A DNA stretch of 64,000 nucleotides from Clostridium_AF sediminicola. GTDB taxonomy: Bacteria; Bacillota; Clostridia; Clostridiales; Clostridiaceae. The notes beneath the pieces are model-generated. The model was not told the origin of the DNA and made no database searches. It was given only the letters and a program-made list of their open reading frames with translations. Both the position numbers and the translations under genes were made by a program. Below, piece by piece: positions 35,777-45,253 of this stretch (its first letter is position 1; each line of letters begins with the position of its first letter). The DNA is taken from contig NZ_BAABMF010000009.1 of NCBI RefSeq assembly GCF_050402865.1, forward strand, positions 62,001 through 126,000, given 5' to 3'.

Positions 35777-37354
35777 ATGAAAATTATCAACAAAATCGTT
35801 TCAGTATTTTTAATTTTAATGTTAGCAATAGGAATTGTTGGGTGTTCTAGCAATAGTAATAGCAATAACAATGTGGCAGAAGAAAACAAAAAAGAGAATA
35901 CAGAAGAGATTGTCATTGCAGGCACAAGAAACATAGCACCTGGAGAGAAGGATGCTTATTATTGCAGTTCAGTACTTATGGTTTGGGAACCTCTTTTGAC
36001 AAAGGCAGAGGATGGTAGCCCAGTTCTAAAGTTAGCTGAATCATATTCTGCTAATGAGGATTATACAGTTTGGACATTTAAATTAAATAAAGGTGTAACT
36101 TTTCATGATGGAGAAGTGTTAAATGCGGATGCAGTAATAGCTAATTTTGACAGAATGAAACTTGGCAAAAAGCCATCAAGTTTTTACTCTATGGATATAA
36201 ACAAAACTTACCCGGGTTTATTAGAAGTTAATAAGACTAACGATTATACCGTTGAGTTAGTTTTTGAAAAAGCATTACCAACGCTTGATTTCGCTATGAC
36301 TGATTTTGGTAGTGCAATGTTTAGTCCAAAAAACTTTGATGATGAAGGAAACTTTAATGGATTACCTATGGGGACAGGGCCTTTTAAATTAAAAGAGAAT
36401 GTACTAGATGAGTATACAATAATTGAAAGAAATGACGAGTACTATGGTGAAAAAGCACTTGCAAAAAATATTAAAATAAAAGTAATATCTGATCCAGATA
36501 CAAGATATTCTGCACTTAAATCAGGTGAAGTAATGGGTGTTATAGACCTGGGTGCAATTCAGCCTGTTATGGCAAAAGAGCTTATAAAAGATGAAAACTT
36601 TGCCATATCTTACAAACCAAATACAATTACTCATTATATTCTAGTTAATGGTAATAGATTTCCTTTTAATGATGTGAGAATGAGACAAGCAGTTAGTTTA
36701 TTGATTGATAGAGATTTAATATTAGATAGTTTCTATGGAGGGCTTGGTTATCCAACTGTTAATGTACTTAATCAATCTACACCTTTTTATAAAGAATTCA
36801 AGATTGAGCATGATGTGGAAAAGGCTAAGTCTTTAGCAAAAGAGGTATTAGGGGACAAAAGAGCATCTATAGAGTTGATTCTAAAAAGTGGAGAACTAAA
36901 TAGATACCCAAACAAAGAGGAAGCAGAACTTTTACAAAGCCAATTAGCTGAAATTGGAATTGATGCTAATATCACTATCCTTGATAGTGCAGCTTGGTCA
37001 GATGCGACAAAGTCAGGTAACTATAATATGTCTTTAAAAATTAAAGGATTATCTAGTTCTGAACCAAACAGTTTATTTAAGAGTATGATGCAAACAGATA
37101 GTGGACTTAATAAATCATGGAGTTTTGGTTACAGTAATACAGAGGTTGATGAACTTATAGCTAACGTATCTGGGGAATTGGATATGGAAAAAAGAAAAGA
37201 AATGTATAATAGACTACAAGAGATATCAGTTGAAGAGTTGCCAGCTATACCTTATTTTAATGATGTAAATCTTATAGCATATAACAAGAAAATAGAAGGT
37301 TATGAAGCTTTAAATTATGGAGTATCTTTAGATAAAACTAAGTGGGCTGAGTAA
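35777..37354 (+). CDS. Opp/Nik-family ABC transporter substrate-binding lipoprotein
   Basis: A 525-residue SBP of family 5 (DppA/OppA/NikA). It has a lipoprotein signal with C23 in IGIVGCSS, then the family motifs YSANEDYTVWTFKLNKGVTF, FHDGEVLNADAV and MGTGPFKL. Family members bind peptides, nickel or nickel chelates, opines or haem. The start is the ATG at 35777 with AGGAGG upstream; the 22-codon longer frame runs into the terminator. It lies behind a cobalamin riboswitch, so its ligand is probably cobalt, a cobalt chelate, or a corrinoid-related precursor. This inference rests on regulation, not on binding-site residues. Confidence 0.92.
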   Translation: MKIINKIVSVFLILMLAIGIVGCSSNSNSNNNVAEENKKENTEEIVIAGTRNIAPGEKDAYYCSSVLMVWEPLLTKAEDGSPVLKLAESYSANEDYTVWTFKLNKGVTFHDGEVLNADAVIANFDRMKLGKKPSSFYSMDINKTYPGLLEVNKTNDYTVELVFEKALPTLDFAMTDFGSAMFSPKNFDDEGNFNGLPMGTGPFKLKENVLDEYTIIERNDEYYGEKALAKNIKIKVISDPDTRYSALKSGEVMGVIDLGAIQPVMAKELIKDENFAISYKPNTITHYILVNGNRFPFNDVRMRQAVSLLIDRDLILDSFYGGLGYPTVNVLNQSTPFYKEFKIEHDVEKAKSLAKEVLGDKRASIELILKSGELNRYPNKEEAELLQSQLAEIGIDANITILDSAAWSDATKSGNYNMSLKIKGLSSSEPNSLFKSMMQTDSGLNKSWSFGYSNTEVDELIANVSGELDMEKRKEMYNRLQEISVEELPAIPYFNDVNLIAYNKKIEGYEALNYGVSLDKTKWAE

Positions 37355-38295
37355 TGATAATATATTTACTTAAAAGGCTTATAAGTATAGTTCCTGTACT
37401 TATTGGAATAACTATTTTTGCATTTTTTATTGGAATAATTTCTCCAGGTGACCCTGCATATATGTCACTTACTAGGGATAATATAACAGAACCAACAGAA
37501 GAAGAAATAATAGAAAAAAGACATGAATTAGGTCTTGATTTACCTATGCACACCCAGTATTTTAACTGGGTGTCAAAGGTGGCAAAAGGGGATTTAGGAG
37601 AGTCCATTTATACTGGTGAAGATATATTAGGAGAGCTCTTACGACGTTTACCTATGACGGTTAAATTATCTCTTAGCTCCCTTTTAATCACAGTGATTTT
37701 TGGACTTGGGTTAGGTGGTATTATGGCAATGACAAGAGGTACTGCTATTGATAAGATATTGAGGAGCATATGTACATTTATAGTATCTGTACCTGGTTTT
37801 TGGATGGCTATTATACTTATAACTATTTTTGCAGAGTTCTTGCACCTTCTGCCTACTAGTGGGTATGAGGGTGTTAAATCTCTTATATTGCCGTCTATAG
37901 TTCTATCTTTAAGCACTATAGGGACATCTGCTAGGCTTGCAAGGGCCAAGTTTATAGGAGAACTTTCTAAACAGTATGTTTTAGTTGCTGATGCTAAAGG
38001 GCTTAGCAATAAGACAATTGGATGTGTCCATGTTTTTAGAAACTCTCTAATTCCTATTGTTACTTTTTTTGGAATGTATTTTGCAGGAATATTAGGTGGC
38101 TCAAGTGTAATAGAAACAATTTTTTCGCTACCAGGATTGGGCAGTTATGCTATTGAGGGGATTTTTAGTAGAGATTATTTTGTTATTCAAGCATATGTTC
38201 TTATAACTGGAACGATTTATGTTTTATGTAACCTATTTATTGATATTTTATATTTTATTATTAATCCTAAGATCAAACAAGGGGAGGGATTGTAA
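37354..38295 (+). CDS. Opp/Nik-family ABC permease (DppB/NikB-like)
   Basis: A 313-residue permease with about six TM helices. It begins with the typical LLKRLISIVPVLIGITIFAF, has GDLGESIYTGEDIL in the first external loop, and an EAA-type stretch (VLVADAKGLSNKTI) near 208-222. Its ATG overlaps the stop of the binding-protein gene (TAATG), indicating translational coupling. It forms a heterodimeric channel with the next gene product. All five transporter genes are contiguous and under the cobalamin riboswitch. Confidence 0.94.
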   Translation: MIIYLLKRLISIVPVLIGITIFAFFIGIISPGDPAYMSLTRDNITEPTEEEIIEKRHELGLDLPMHTQYFNWVSKVAKGDLGESIYTGEDILGELLRRLPMTVKLSLSSLLITVIFGLGLGGIMAMTRGTAIDKILRSICTFIVSVPGFWMAIILITIFAEFLHLLPTSGYEGVKSLILPSIVLSLSTIGTSARLARAKFIGELSKQYVLVADAKGLSNKTIGCVHVFRNSLIPIVTFFGMYFAGILGGSSVIETIFSLPGLGSYAIEGIFSRDYFVIQAYVLITGTIYVLCNLFIDILYFIINPKIKQGEGL

Positions 38296-39113
38296 TGAAA
38301 AATAAAGATATGATAATACCCATAGTAATTCTAAGTGTTATTGTTATTATTAGCATTCTTGCTCCATTTATTTCCCCGTATGACCCTGAAAAAATAGATA
38401 TGGCAAATAGGCTTACATCATATAGTAAAGAGCATTTTTTAGGTACTGATTCTTTAGGAAGAGATACTTTTAGCAGGGTAATACATGGAGGAAGAAAATC
38501 TATTTTGCTTGCTTTTCTAGCTACAATAATATCTATGATGATTGGTACAACTATTGGATTTTTTTCTGGTTATTATGGTGGCAAAGTAGATATGGTAGTT
38601 ACTACAGTTTCAAATGTATTTTTAGGGATTCCAGGCATTAGTATTATGATTGCATTTGCTGGTGCGTTAGGACCTAGTATGAAGAGTTTGCTTATAGGAA
38701 TTGTAGTTAACTCATGGGTTGGGTTCTCACGTATTATTAGAGGAGAAATTATGAATGTTAAGAATGAGTATTTTATTGATGGATTAAAGAGTTTAGGGGC
38801 TAGTGATTTTTGGATTTTTATAAGACATATCATTCCTAATTTATCTGACAGTCTTATTATTTTATTTGCTTCCCGTATAGGTTCTGTAATATTAAGTGTA
38901 GCAGCATTGAGTTATCTTGGTCTTGGCTTACAACCCCCTGAGCCTGATTGGGCTATTATGATAAGCGATGCTAGACCATATTTTAGGAGTAATCCAATGT
39001 TAGCTTTAGCACCTGGGACCTGTATTGTTATTTTTGTTTGGTGTGTTCATATTATTGGAGATAATATAAGGGATAAACTAGATGTTAATGGAGGCATAAA
39101 TGACAACCTATAA
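38295..39113 (+). CDS. Opp/Nik-family ABC permease (DppC/NikC-like)
   Basis: A 272-residue permease. The N-terminal TM is followed by the DppC-type signature APFISPYDPEKIDMANRL and HFLGTDSLGRDTFSRVIHGG, then about five more TM helices and the EAA loop YFIDGLKSLGASDFWIF. Start and previous stop overlap by one base (TAATG), with GGGAGGG as SD. It ends 14 bases inside the ATPase gene. It pairs with the preceding permease to form the membrane channel. Confidence 0.94.
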   Translation: MKNKDMIIPIVILSVIVIISILAPFISPYDPEKIDMANRLTSYSKEHFLGTDSLGRDTFSRVIHGGRKSILLAFLATIISMMIGTTIGFFSGYYGGKVDMVVTTVSNVFLGIPGISIMIAFAGALGPSMKSLLIGIVVNSWVGFSRIIRGEIMNVKNEYFIDGLKSLGASDFWIFIRHIIPNLSDSLIILFASRIGSVILSVAALSYLGLGLQPPEPDWAIMISDARPYFRSNPMLALAPGTCIVIFVWCVHIIGDNIRDKLDVNGGINDNL

Positions 39114-40041
39114 TATTAATATAAAGAATCTTAACGTTAAGTTTGCAACTAGATTTTCTGGTATTGAAGTGATAGAAAATATTAATGTAGATTTTGCATT
39201 TGGACAAATAACAGGGATAGTAGGGGAGAGTGGTAGTGGAAAATCTGTGCTAGGTATGTCTATTTTAAAGCTTCTTCCTAGCACTGCGACTGTTACAGGA
39301 ACTTGTATGTATGGAGGTAAAGATTTATATAAATTAGACAGAAAAGAAATAAAAAAGATAAAATGTAAAGATATCGGATTAATTGCTCAAAACCCCATAC
39401 AAGCTCTAAATCCTGTATTAACAATAGGAAAACAACTTAAAGAGCCCCTTATAAAACATCTTAAAATGAGTGGTAAAGAGGCTTACGGTATTTGTATAAA
39501 ACACTTAAAAGAATTTGGTTTTGATAATGCTAATGAGATTATGAAAAAATACTCTTTTCAATTAAGTGGAGGTATGAATCAGAGGATAATATCTATTATG
39601 GGACTTATCTGTAAACCTAACTGGATTATTGCTGATGAGCCTACAAAAGGACTTGATTCCATATTAAGAAAAAGTGTATATGAAGTTCTATTAAACATCA
39701 AAGAACATTATACAAAGAGTATGATTATTATTACACACGACTTATACTTTGCTAAAAAAATCTGTGATAATATCGTTGTGATGCATAAAGGTGAGATTGT
39801 GGAAGCAGGAAAAATTCAGGATGTTTTTAACAGTCCTAAGCATCCTTATACAAAAGGGTTGATAAATGCTACTCCACAAAATGGTATGATACCCATACCA
39901 GAAGGTATTAATAAGAAAGAAAAATCTGGTTGTAAATTTTATGATAGATGCACTAGCAGCAATATAAAATGCGTAACTGATAGAATAGATATGAAAAGAT
40001 TAAATGATGGTAGACTCGTGAGGTGCAAATTATATGATTAA
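39100..40041 (+). CDS. Opp/Nik-family ABC ATP-binding protein (DppD/NikD-like)
   Basis: A 313-residue ATPase subunit. Walker A is GESGSGKS (42-49), the signature is LSGGMNQR, and Walker B is WIIADEPTKGLD, followed by ITHDLYF. The C-terminal oligo/dipeptide-transporter extension has Cys residues (SGCKFYDRC, RCKLYD), which in relatives may bind an iron-sulphur cluster. The signature has M in place of the usual Q, within the range of NikD proteins. The SD GGAGG lies inside the previous gene. It overlaps the second ATPase gene by 8 bases. Confidence 0.94.
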   Translation: MTTYNINIKNLNVKFATRFSGIEVIENINVDFAFGQITGIVGESGSGKSVLGMSILKLLPSTATVTGTCMYGGKDLYKLDRKEIKKIKCKDIGLIAQNPIQALNPVLTIGKQLKEPLIKHLKMSGKEAYGICIKHLKEFGFDNANEIMKKYSFQLSGGMNQRIISIMGLICKPNWIIADEPTKGLDSILRKSVYEVLLNIKEHYTKSMIIITHDLYFAKKICDNIVVMHKGEIVEAGKIQDVFNSPKHPYTKGLINATPQNGMIPIPEGINKKEKSGCKFYDRCTSSNIKCVTDRIDMKRLNDGRLVRCKLYD

Positions 40042-40786
40042 GATAAAAAATGTATCTAAGAGTTTTAAACAAGGGATTTTTAATAATTTTCTTGCAGTTG
40101 ATGATGTAACGATAGAGGTAAAAGAGGGAACTGTCTTTGGCATAGCTGGAAATAGCGGCTGTGGAAAATCTAGTTTAGCAAGAATAATAGTAGGACTTTT
40201 AGACAGCTCAAAAGGCAGCATAGAAATAGATAGTAGAAAAATTCAAGGGTTAAAAAGAAAAGAAATCAGCAGACAGATTCAGATTATTTTTCAGCATCCG
40301 GAAAGTTCTCTTGACCCTAAAATGAAGATAAAAGATTCCCTTTTAGAACCTATGAGAATTAATGGTCTATATACAAAAGAAGAGTCTGAAAGAAGGATAA
40401 GAGAGTTAATAGCACTACTGAGTTTAAAAGATACTCTTTTTGATAGATATCCACATCAGATAAGTGGGGGAGAAGCTCAAAGGGTTGCAATTGCAAGAGC
40501 ATTATCTCTTGAACCAAAAATAATTGTCTTTGATGAGCCTACTTCAATGCTTGATGTTTCTACTCAAGCTAGTATTCTTAAGCTACTGAAGGAATTACAA
40601 AATAAATTAAACCTTACATATATAATCATTTCTCATGATTTAGAAGTATTAAGCAAGGTATGTGACCATATAGCTATAATGAATAAAGGGAGAATTGTTG
40701 ATAAGGGCAGGATAGATGATATTATGAAAAATCCAAAATCATCATATACAAAAAAACTCATAGAAAATTTTGAGTTTTTTAATTAG
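40034..40786 (+). CDS. Opp/Nik-family ABC ATP-binding protein (DppF/NikE-like)
   Basis: A 250-residue second ATPase subunit, shorter than DppF because it lacks the long C-terminal extension, as is normal for NikE. Walker A is GNSGCGKSS (39-47), the signature is ISGGEAQR, and Walker B is IIVFDEPTSMLD, with ISHDLEV after it. It pairs with the preceding ATPase to drive the transporter. Start by overlap, SD GAGGTG. A methyltransferase gene follows 9 bases later, in the same operon. Confidence 0.94.
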   Translation: MIKIKNVSKSFKQGIFNNFLAVDDVTIEVKEGTVFGIAGNSGCGKSSLARIIVGLLDSSKGSIEIDSRKIQGLKRKEISRQIQIIFQHPESSLDPKMKIKDSLLEPMRINGLYTKEESERRIRELIALLSLKDTLFDRYPHQISGGEAQRVAIARALSLEPKIIVFDEPTSMLDVSTQASILKLLKELQNKLNLTYIIISHDLEVLSKVCDHIAIMNKGRIVDKGRIDDIMKNPKSSYTKKLIENFEFFN

Positions 40787-40795
40787 GGGTGAATA

Positions 40796-41656
40796 ATGAA
40801 TTATAGTAACTTTATAGAGATTTTAAAAAATGATTATGGTGTAGATTTTAATGAAGTTTGGAAAAAGGCTATACATTGTAAGGGTGAAAGAAATAGAAGC
40901 AGAGGCTTTTTTGATGAAGTTGAGGCAGAATTTTGGAAGGATTATAGTGAAAAATATGATAAAAATCCTTCTCTTTATGACTATGCCCCTCATACATTTG
41001 ATAAGCTCCTTAGTATTGTAGGGGAGAATAAAACTTTACTGGAGTTTGGATGTGGTACGGGTAAGTTTACTTTACCTATGTCGCATAAAAGTGAGAAGAT
41101 AATTGCAGTGGATTTTTCAGAGCATATGTTAGAAAAGATATCAAATAAATTGAAAGCTAATAAAATTGATAATGTGGTATTATTACATAGTAAATTTGAG
41201 GACATTGATATAGATAAAGTGGATAGTATATACTGCATCAACGCTAATTATAGGATTATTAATATAGAAAGTGCCCTTAAAAAGATGAATAATATGGCTA
41301 AAGAAAATGTAGTCATAGTCTGGACAATGCAACGGAATATATACGATGATATCCTTAATAAAACGGTGAAAAAGGGGATCGAAAGGTGTCAAGAATATAT
41401 TCATCTTGTGAATATTTTATATGAAATAGGCATAGACCCAAATGTAGAGATACTAGATGTTAATAAGCCTATAGAAATTCAGGATATTCATGAGAACTAT
41501 AAAGAAATTAAAACCCTTTGTGAGCAGTATCAACTACCTTATGATTTTGTAAAGAAGGAGTTTGATAATTGTATATACTATAAAGATAACCAGGCAATAT
41601 ATAATTGTAAATTAAAGGTTGTTTATATTCATTTTGAGCCTTGTTTTTTATACTAA
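40796..41656 (+). CDS. Class I SAM-dependent methyltransferase linked to the B12-regulated transporter
   Basis: A 286-residue protein. The SAM-binding motif I is LLEFGCGTGK at 81-90, followed by an acidic motif II (IIAVDFSEHMLEKI) and a post-I region VDSIYCINANYRI. An N-terminal helical extension of about 60 residues precedes the Rossmann fold. The substrate is unknown. It is the sixth gene behind the cobalamin riboswitch, 9 bases after the last ATPase gene, with SD AGGGGTG, so it should be co-repressed by B12. It may modify a metallophore or corrinoid-pathway intermediate; a chance passenger is the alternative. It does not look like a known cobalamin-biosynthesis Cbi/Cob methyltransferase. 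Confidence 0.82.
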   Translation: MNYSNFIEILKNDYGVDFNEVWKKAIHCKGERNRSRGFFDEVEAEFWKDYSEKYDKNPSLYDYAPHTFDKLLSIVGENKTLLEFGCGTGKFTLPMSHKSEKIIAVDFSEHMLEKISNKLKANKIDNVVLLHSKFEDIDIDKVDSIYCINANYRIINIESALKKMNNMAKENVVIVWTMQRNIYDDILNKTVKKGIERCQEYIHLVNILYEIGIDPNVEILDVNKPIEIQDIHENYKEIKTLCEQYQLPYDFVKKEFDNCIYYKDNQAIYNCKLKVVYIHFEPCFLY

Positions 41657-41665
41657 TTTAATTAA

Positions 41666-42130
41666 AATGGAATATTTAAAAATATAAAAAAGATTATTCC
41701 AGTTGAGTATATGTCCATGCTAAATATATTTGCAATAAATACAGATGGCTATGCTAATACAATGGCTTTTGTGTCACCAGAAAATGATGATTTAAGTCAG
41801 TGGAGATTAGTGATAGATTTAAAAGATGCTCTAAATACTGATGGTACTTTTAATGAAGAATTTACTAAAACGGTAGTACATGAATTTGCACATGTAATTA
41901 CTCTTAATAAGACTCAAATGCAAGATTTAAATAAAGTTTCTGAAGAAGGTTCTTTTCAAACCCAAGAGGGGACAACTTCAAAAGAATCTTATATTAATCA
42001 ATTCTTCCAAAAATTCTGGGAAGATATTTATCAGAAGGAAATGCAATAAAAGATCAAAAAGTTTTATTTATGTATCAATTTGATGAGTTTGTTAAGATTC
42101 GTAAAGAAATTAGAAAAAAACTTGGGGTTA
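41666..42130 (+). pseudogene. Broken zinc metallopeptidase remnant
   Basis: Codons readable from 41666 (KKIIPVEYMSMLNIFAINTD) onward encode the C-terminal part of a putative zinc peptidase, with the metal motif VVHEFAHVI. The frame ends at 42049. In the +2-shifted frame from about 42031, coding resumes with EGNAIKDQKVLF and FDEFVKIRKEIRKKLG, which looks like the tail of the same family. So the gene lost its N-terminus and signal peptide and carries an internal deletion with frameshift near 42031. No start or SD is convincing. The second frame runs without a stop into the following secreted-protein gene, which has its own SD. Confidence 0.65.
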
Positions 42131-42228
42131 ATATAATTTTACAGCAAACGTACGGATTTCATATTAATTTCACAGAGATTACACATGGAAAGGTTATACT
42201 AAAGTTAATCAAAAAAAGGAGTGGTTTT

Positions 42229-42753
42229 ATGAAAAAAAAATTAATATTAATTTGTATGGTGGCAACATTAGCATTAACAACTGCAACAACAGCTTTTGGT
42301 TCAACATCTGGAAAAAAAGTGAAAGATGTAAATAATATAAGACGTTTTCAAAAAATGAACATAGAAGAAATTGCAAAATTAAAGGGCATGACAGTAGAAG
42401 AATACAAAGCTGTAATAGCAGAAAAAAAGGCTGAATGGAGTAAAATGACTGATGAACAGAAAGCAGAAATGAGAGAGAAGAAAATTGAAGAGATAGCTAA
42501 GAAAAAAAATATGACAGTGGATGAGTATAAAGCAGAACTGGCAAAAGCTAGAGTGGAAAAAGCACAGTGGTTTAAGATGACTATTGAAGAAAAAGCAGAA
42601 TTAAAAGGAATGACAGTGGAAGAATTCAAAGCAGAAATGGCAAAATATAAAAAAGAAAGAAAAGAAAAATGGGATAGTATGACTATTGAGGAAAAAGCTA
42701 AACTAAAAGGTATGACAGTCGAGGAGTTTAAAGCTGCTATTGAAAAGAAGTAA
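42229..42753 (+). CDS. Secreted helical repeat protein
   Basis: A 174-residue exported protein. It has a signal peptide (MKKKLILICMVATLALTTA, cleavage near residue 24) and then a highly charged Lys/Glu-rich helix. Four repeats of the form K-G/N-MTV-[ED]-E-[YF]-KA occur at spacing of about 25 to 45 residues, alternating with W-x-x-M-T-x-E-x-K-A-E segments. It may belong to the DUF2680-like secreted proteins of Firmicutes, but I am not sure. The ATG at 42229 follows AAAGGAG. It stands just before an OmpR-type two-component system, reminiscent of Spy/CpxP-type periplasmic helpers beside their regulators; function is unproven. Confidence 0.8.
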   Translation: MKKKLILICMVATLALTTATTAFGSTSGKKVKDVNNIRRFQKMNIEEIAKLKGMTVEEYKAVIAEKKAEWSKMTDEQKAEMREKKIEEIAKKKNMTVDEYKAELAKARVEKAQWFKMTIEEKAELKGMTVEEFKAEMAKYKKERKEKWDSMTIEEKAKLKGMTVEEFKAAIEKK

Positions 42754-42787
42754 TAAAATGATAAAATATTGAATATAAGCAATATAT

Positions 42788-42817
42788 AATAAACTGCTGT
42801 ACTAACGGCAGTTTATT
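42788..42817 (+). terminator. Hairpin between the secreted protein and response regulator genes
   Basis: A perfect 10-bp stem AATAAACTGC / GCAGTTTATT, loop 10 bases, without a good U-tract (GCGCTTTAT follows). It may be a weak terminator or an operator-like element before the regulator gene. Confidence 0.5.
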
Positions 42818-42872
42818 GCGCTTTATATAGATTAGGGGGAAAGTTATAGCTGACAGTAAAGGAGTAAGAATT

Positions 42873-43565
42873 ATGAAGAACATTTTAGTGATTGAAGACG
42901 ATAAAAGAACAAATGAAATTGTATGTGATTATCTTGAAACGGAGAATTATAATGTTTTTAAGGCTTATGATGGATTAGAAGCTCTTGAGCTATTTGAAAA
43001 AGAAGATATAAATCTTGTTATTTTAGATATTATGATGCCTAAAATAGATGGATTTTCAGTATGCCGAAAAATTCGCCAAAAATCCGATGTACTTATTATT
43101 ATACTAAGTGCTAGAATAGGTGAAGATGATAAATTAATGGGTTTTGAATTTGGGGCTGATGAATATGTAACAAAGCCTTTTAGTCCAAAGGTGTTGGTTG
43201 CGCGTGTTAATGCGCTTTTAAAGAGGAACATAAAGACTGTTCAAACAAATGATTTAATTGCTATTGGAGACTTGTGTGTTGATAAATCAGGTTATAGGGT
43301 AACAATAGAAAAAAAAGAAATACACATGACTATAAAGGAATTTTCATTATTACAAAAATTGATAGACAATAAAGGAACAGTTTTGACAAGGGATAGACTT
43401 ATAAAAGATATATGGGGATATGATTATTTTGGTGATGGAAGGATTGTAGATACAAATATTAAAACATTGCGTAAAAAGCTTGGAAAATACGCAAAATATA
43501 TTTACACCGTAATAGGTGTGGGGTATAAATTTGAGGTGAAGAATGAAAAAGACACTAGCTCTTAA
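42873..43565 (+). CDS. OmpR/PhoB-family response regulator
   Basis: A 230-residue response regulator. The receiver has D9/D10, phosphoacceptor D52 in LVILDIMMPKIDG, and K in VTKPFSP. The winged-helix output (about 130-228) has the usual MTIKEFSLLQKLIDNKG and DGRIVDTNIKTLRKKLG. Its last codons overlap the histidine kinase gene by 23 bases. The SD AAGGAG is 9 bases before ATG. A secreted repeat protein lies just upstream, on the same strand, and may be a regulon member or sensor helper. Confidence 0.94.
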   Translation: MKNILVIEDDKRTNEIVCDYLETENYNVFKAYDGLEALELFEKEDINLVILDIMMPKIDGFSVCRKIRQKSDVLIIILSARIGEDDKLMGFEFGADEYVTKPFSPKVLVARVNALLKRNIKTVQTNDLIAIGDLCVDKSGYRVTIEKKEIHMTIKEFSLLQKLIDNKGTVLTRDRLIKDIWGYDYFGDGRIVDTNIKTLRKKLGKYAKYIYTVIGVGYKFEVKNEKDTSS

Positions 43566-45240
43566 AATGTTTTTAATGATATTCTCTTTAATTATACTTA
43601 CAATAACAGTAATTATAACAGCGCAATGGTTTTATTTTAATAAATACTATGAAACACATAAAATTAATAGTGTTATTAGCAATATTAACAGTTTTACTAC
43701 AAAATTTGAAGATAATAAATGGGATTATGAGACTGTAATGATTGAAGGAGAAAAATTCTCAGCTGATAATACATGCAATTTTAAAATAAAATATTTTGAT
43801 AGAAATGACCAAGTTGAAAATAGGTATATAGTGGTTGTATATGATGAGGAAAGAAATTTAAAACAATTTTTTATATCTGAAGAAAACTACAATAAAACTC
43901 TTAAGGGAATAGAAAAAGGTGATTTATTCAATTTAAAGGGCTATACTAATGATACCAATACTTTAAGAGTGATGAAAATAAATGACAAGGATATAGGAAA
44001 AATTAATACAAATAATTTATTACAGGAAAATTATTTTGAAGGTAAAGTTGTTTTTGCAAAAGCAGCTTTATATTCTAATTCATCTTATGAGTATAAAACA
44101 AGAAAGGAACTATCCATCCCAACTAAAATTTCTAAAATTAAAGATGGGGTTAGATATGTAATTACAAGTATTCCTTATTCAAATTATAAGGAAGTCAATT
44201 TTATAAAACAAGTGAGTATAGGGAATAAAAAGATTGCTCAAATATATGTTAATACATCCCTTCAATCAATAGAAGAAGCATCTTCAGCTTTGATGAGCTT
44301 TTCACCGTATTTATTAATATTTGCTATTGTTATTTCTGCAATCATGTCATTTTTTTATTCCAAAACTGTATCAAAACCTATAATAGAGGTTGCTAATGTA
44401 GCTAATGAAATGGCTAATATGAACTTTAGTATCAAAACAGATATTATTAGGAATGATGAACTGGGTATACTTGCAGGGAGTATTAATACATTATCTGAAA
44501 AATTGCTTAGCTCAATAAATCAACTTAAAACAGCAAATAAACAGCTAGAGAAAAATTATGCTGAAAAACTTAAACAGGAAAAAGTGAGAAAAGAGTTTAT
44601 AGCTAATGCATCACATGAACTTAAAACTCCATTAGGAGTAATAAAAAGCTTTTCTGAAGCTGTACGAGATAATATAAAAAAAGAAAAACGTGAGTATTAT
44701 ATTAGTGTAATCCTTGATGAAGCTGAAAAAATGGATGAGTTAATTATTGAAATGCTTCAACTCTCAAAGCTAGATGAGGAAAAAATAATATATATTAAAG
44801 AAAAGACGGATTTAGAAGAAATGATAAAGGGAAATATTTCAATATTTAAAGAGGATTTATTGGAATATAAAAACGTAAAAATTAAAAGCATAGGCAAATT
44901 TCCTAAAGTAAATATTGATAAATCTAAATTTGAGAAAGTTATAACTAACCTTTTGAGTAATGCAGTGAAATATTGTAATAATGATTCTGAAATTATTATA
45001 AAAGGAACTTCAATAAATCATAAAACTAAAGTTGAATTTTTTAATGAATGTACATCTTTTACAGAAGAACAGTTACAACGTGTTTGGGATAGATTTTATA
45101 AAATAGATATTTCTCATAGCAGAGAAACTGGAGGAACTGGGTTAGGACTTTCTATTGTAAAAACAATTTTGGAAGGTCATGGTTGTGAATACGGAGTAGA
45201 AAATACAGATTATGGAGTTGTTTTTTGGTTTGTGGTTTAA
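43543..45240 (+). CDS. Sensor histidine kinase (HAMP, HisKA, HATPase)
   Basis: A 565-residue membrane kinase. TM1 is at about 6-28, an extracytoplasmic domain of about 220 residues follows, TM2 is near 250-272, then HAMP (SKPIIEVANVANEMANMNF). The HisKA box NASHELKTPLG has phosphoacceptor H358, and the ATPase domain has TNLLSNAVKYC and the G-box GGTGLGLSIVK. It is the partner of the OmpR-type regulator it overlaps. The start follows GAGGTGAAG. The extracytoplasmic domain has no motif I recognise, so the stimulus is open. A bidirectional terminator follows. Confidence 0.94.
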   Translation: MKKTLALKMFLMIFSLIILTITVIITAQWFYFNKYYETHKINSVISNINSFTTKFEDNKWDYETVMIEGEKFSADNTCNFKIKYFDRNDQVENRYIVVVYDEERNLKQFFISEENYNKTLKGIEKGDLFNLKGYTNDTNTLRVMKINDKDIGKINTNNLLQENYFEGKVVFAKAALYSNSSYEYKTRKELSIPTKISKIKDGVRYVITSIPYSNYKEVNFIKQVSIGNKKIAQIYVNTSLQSIEEASSALMSFSPYLLIFAIVISAIMSFFYSKTVSKPIIEVANVANEMANMNFSIKTDIIRNDELGILAGSINTLSEKLLSSINQLKTANKQLEKNYAEKLKQEKVRKEFIANASHELKTPLGVIKSFSEAVRDNIKKEKREYYISVILDEAEKMDELIIEMLQLSKLDEEKIIYIKEKTDLEEMIKGNISIFKEDLLEYKNVKIKSIGKFPKVNIDKSKFEKVITNLLSNAVKYCNNDSEIIIKGTSINHKTKVEFFNECTSFTEEQLQRVWDRFYKIDISHSRETGGTGLGLSIVKTILEGHGCEYGVENTDYGVVFWFVV

Positions 45241-45253
45241 ATCAATTAGAATA

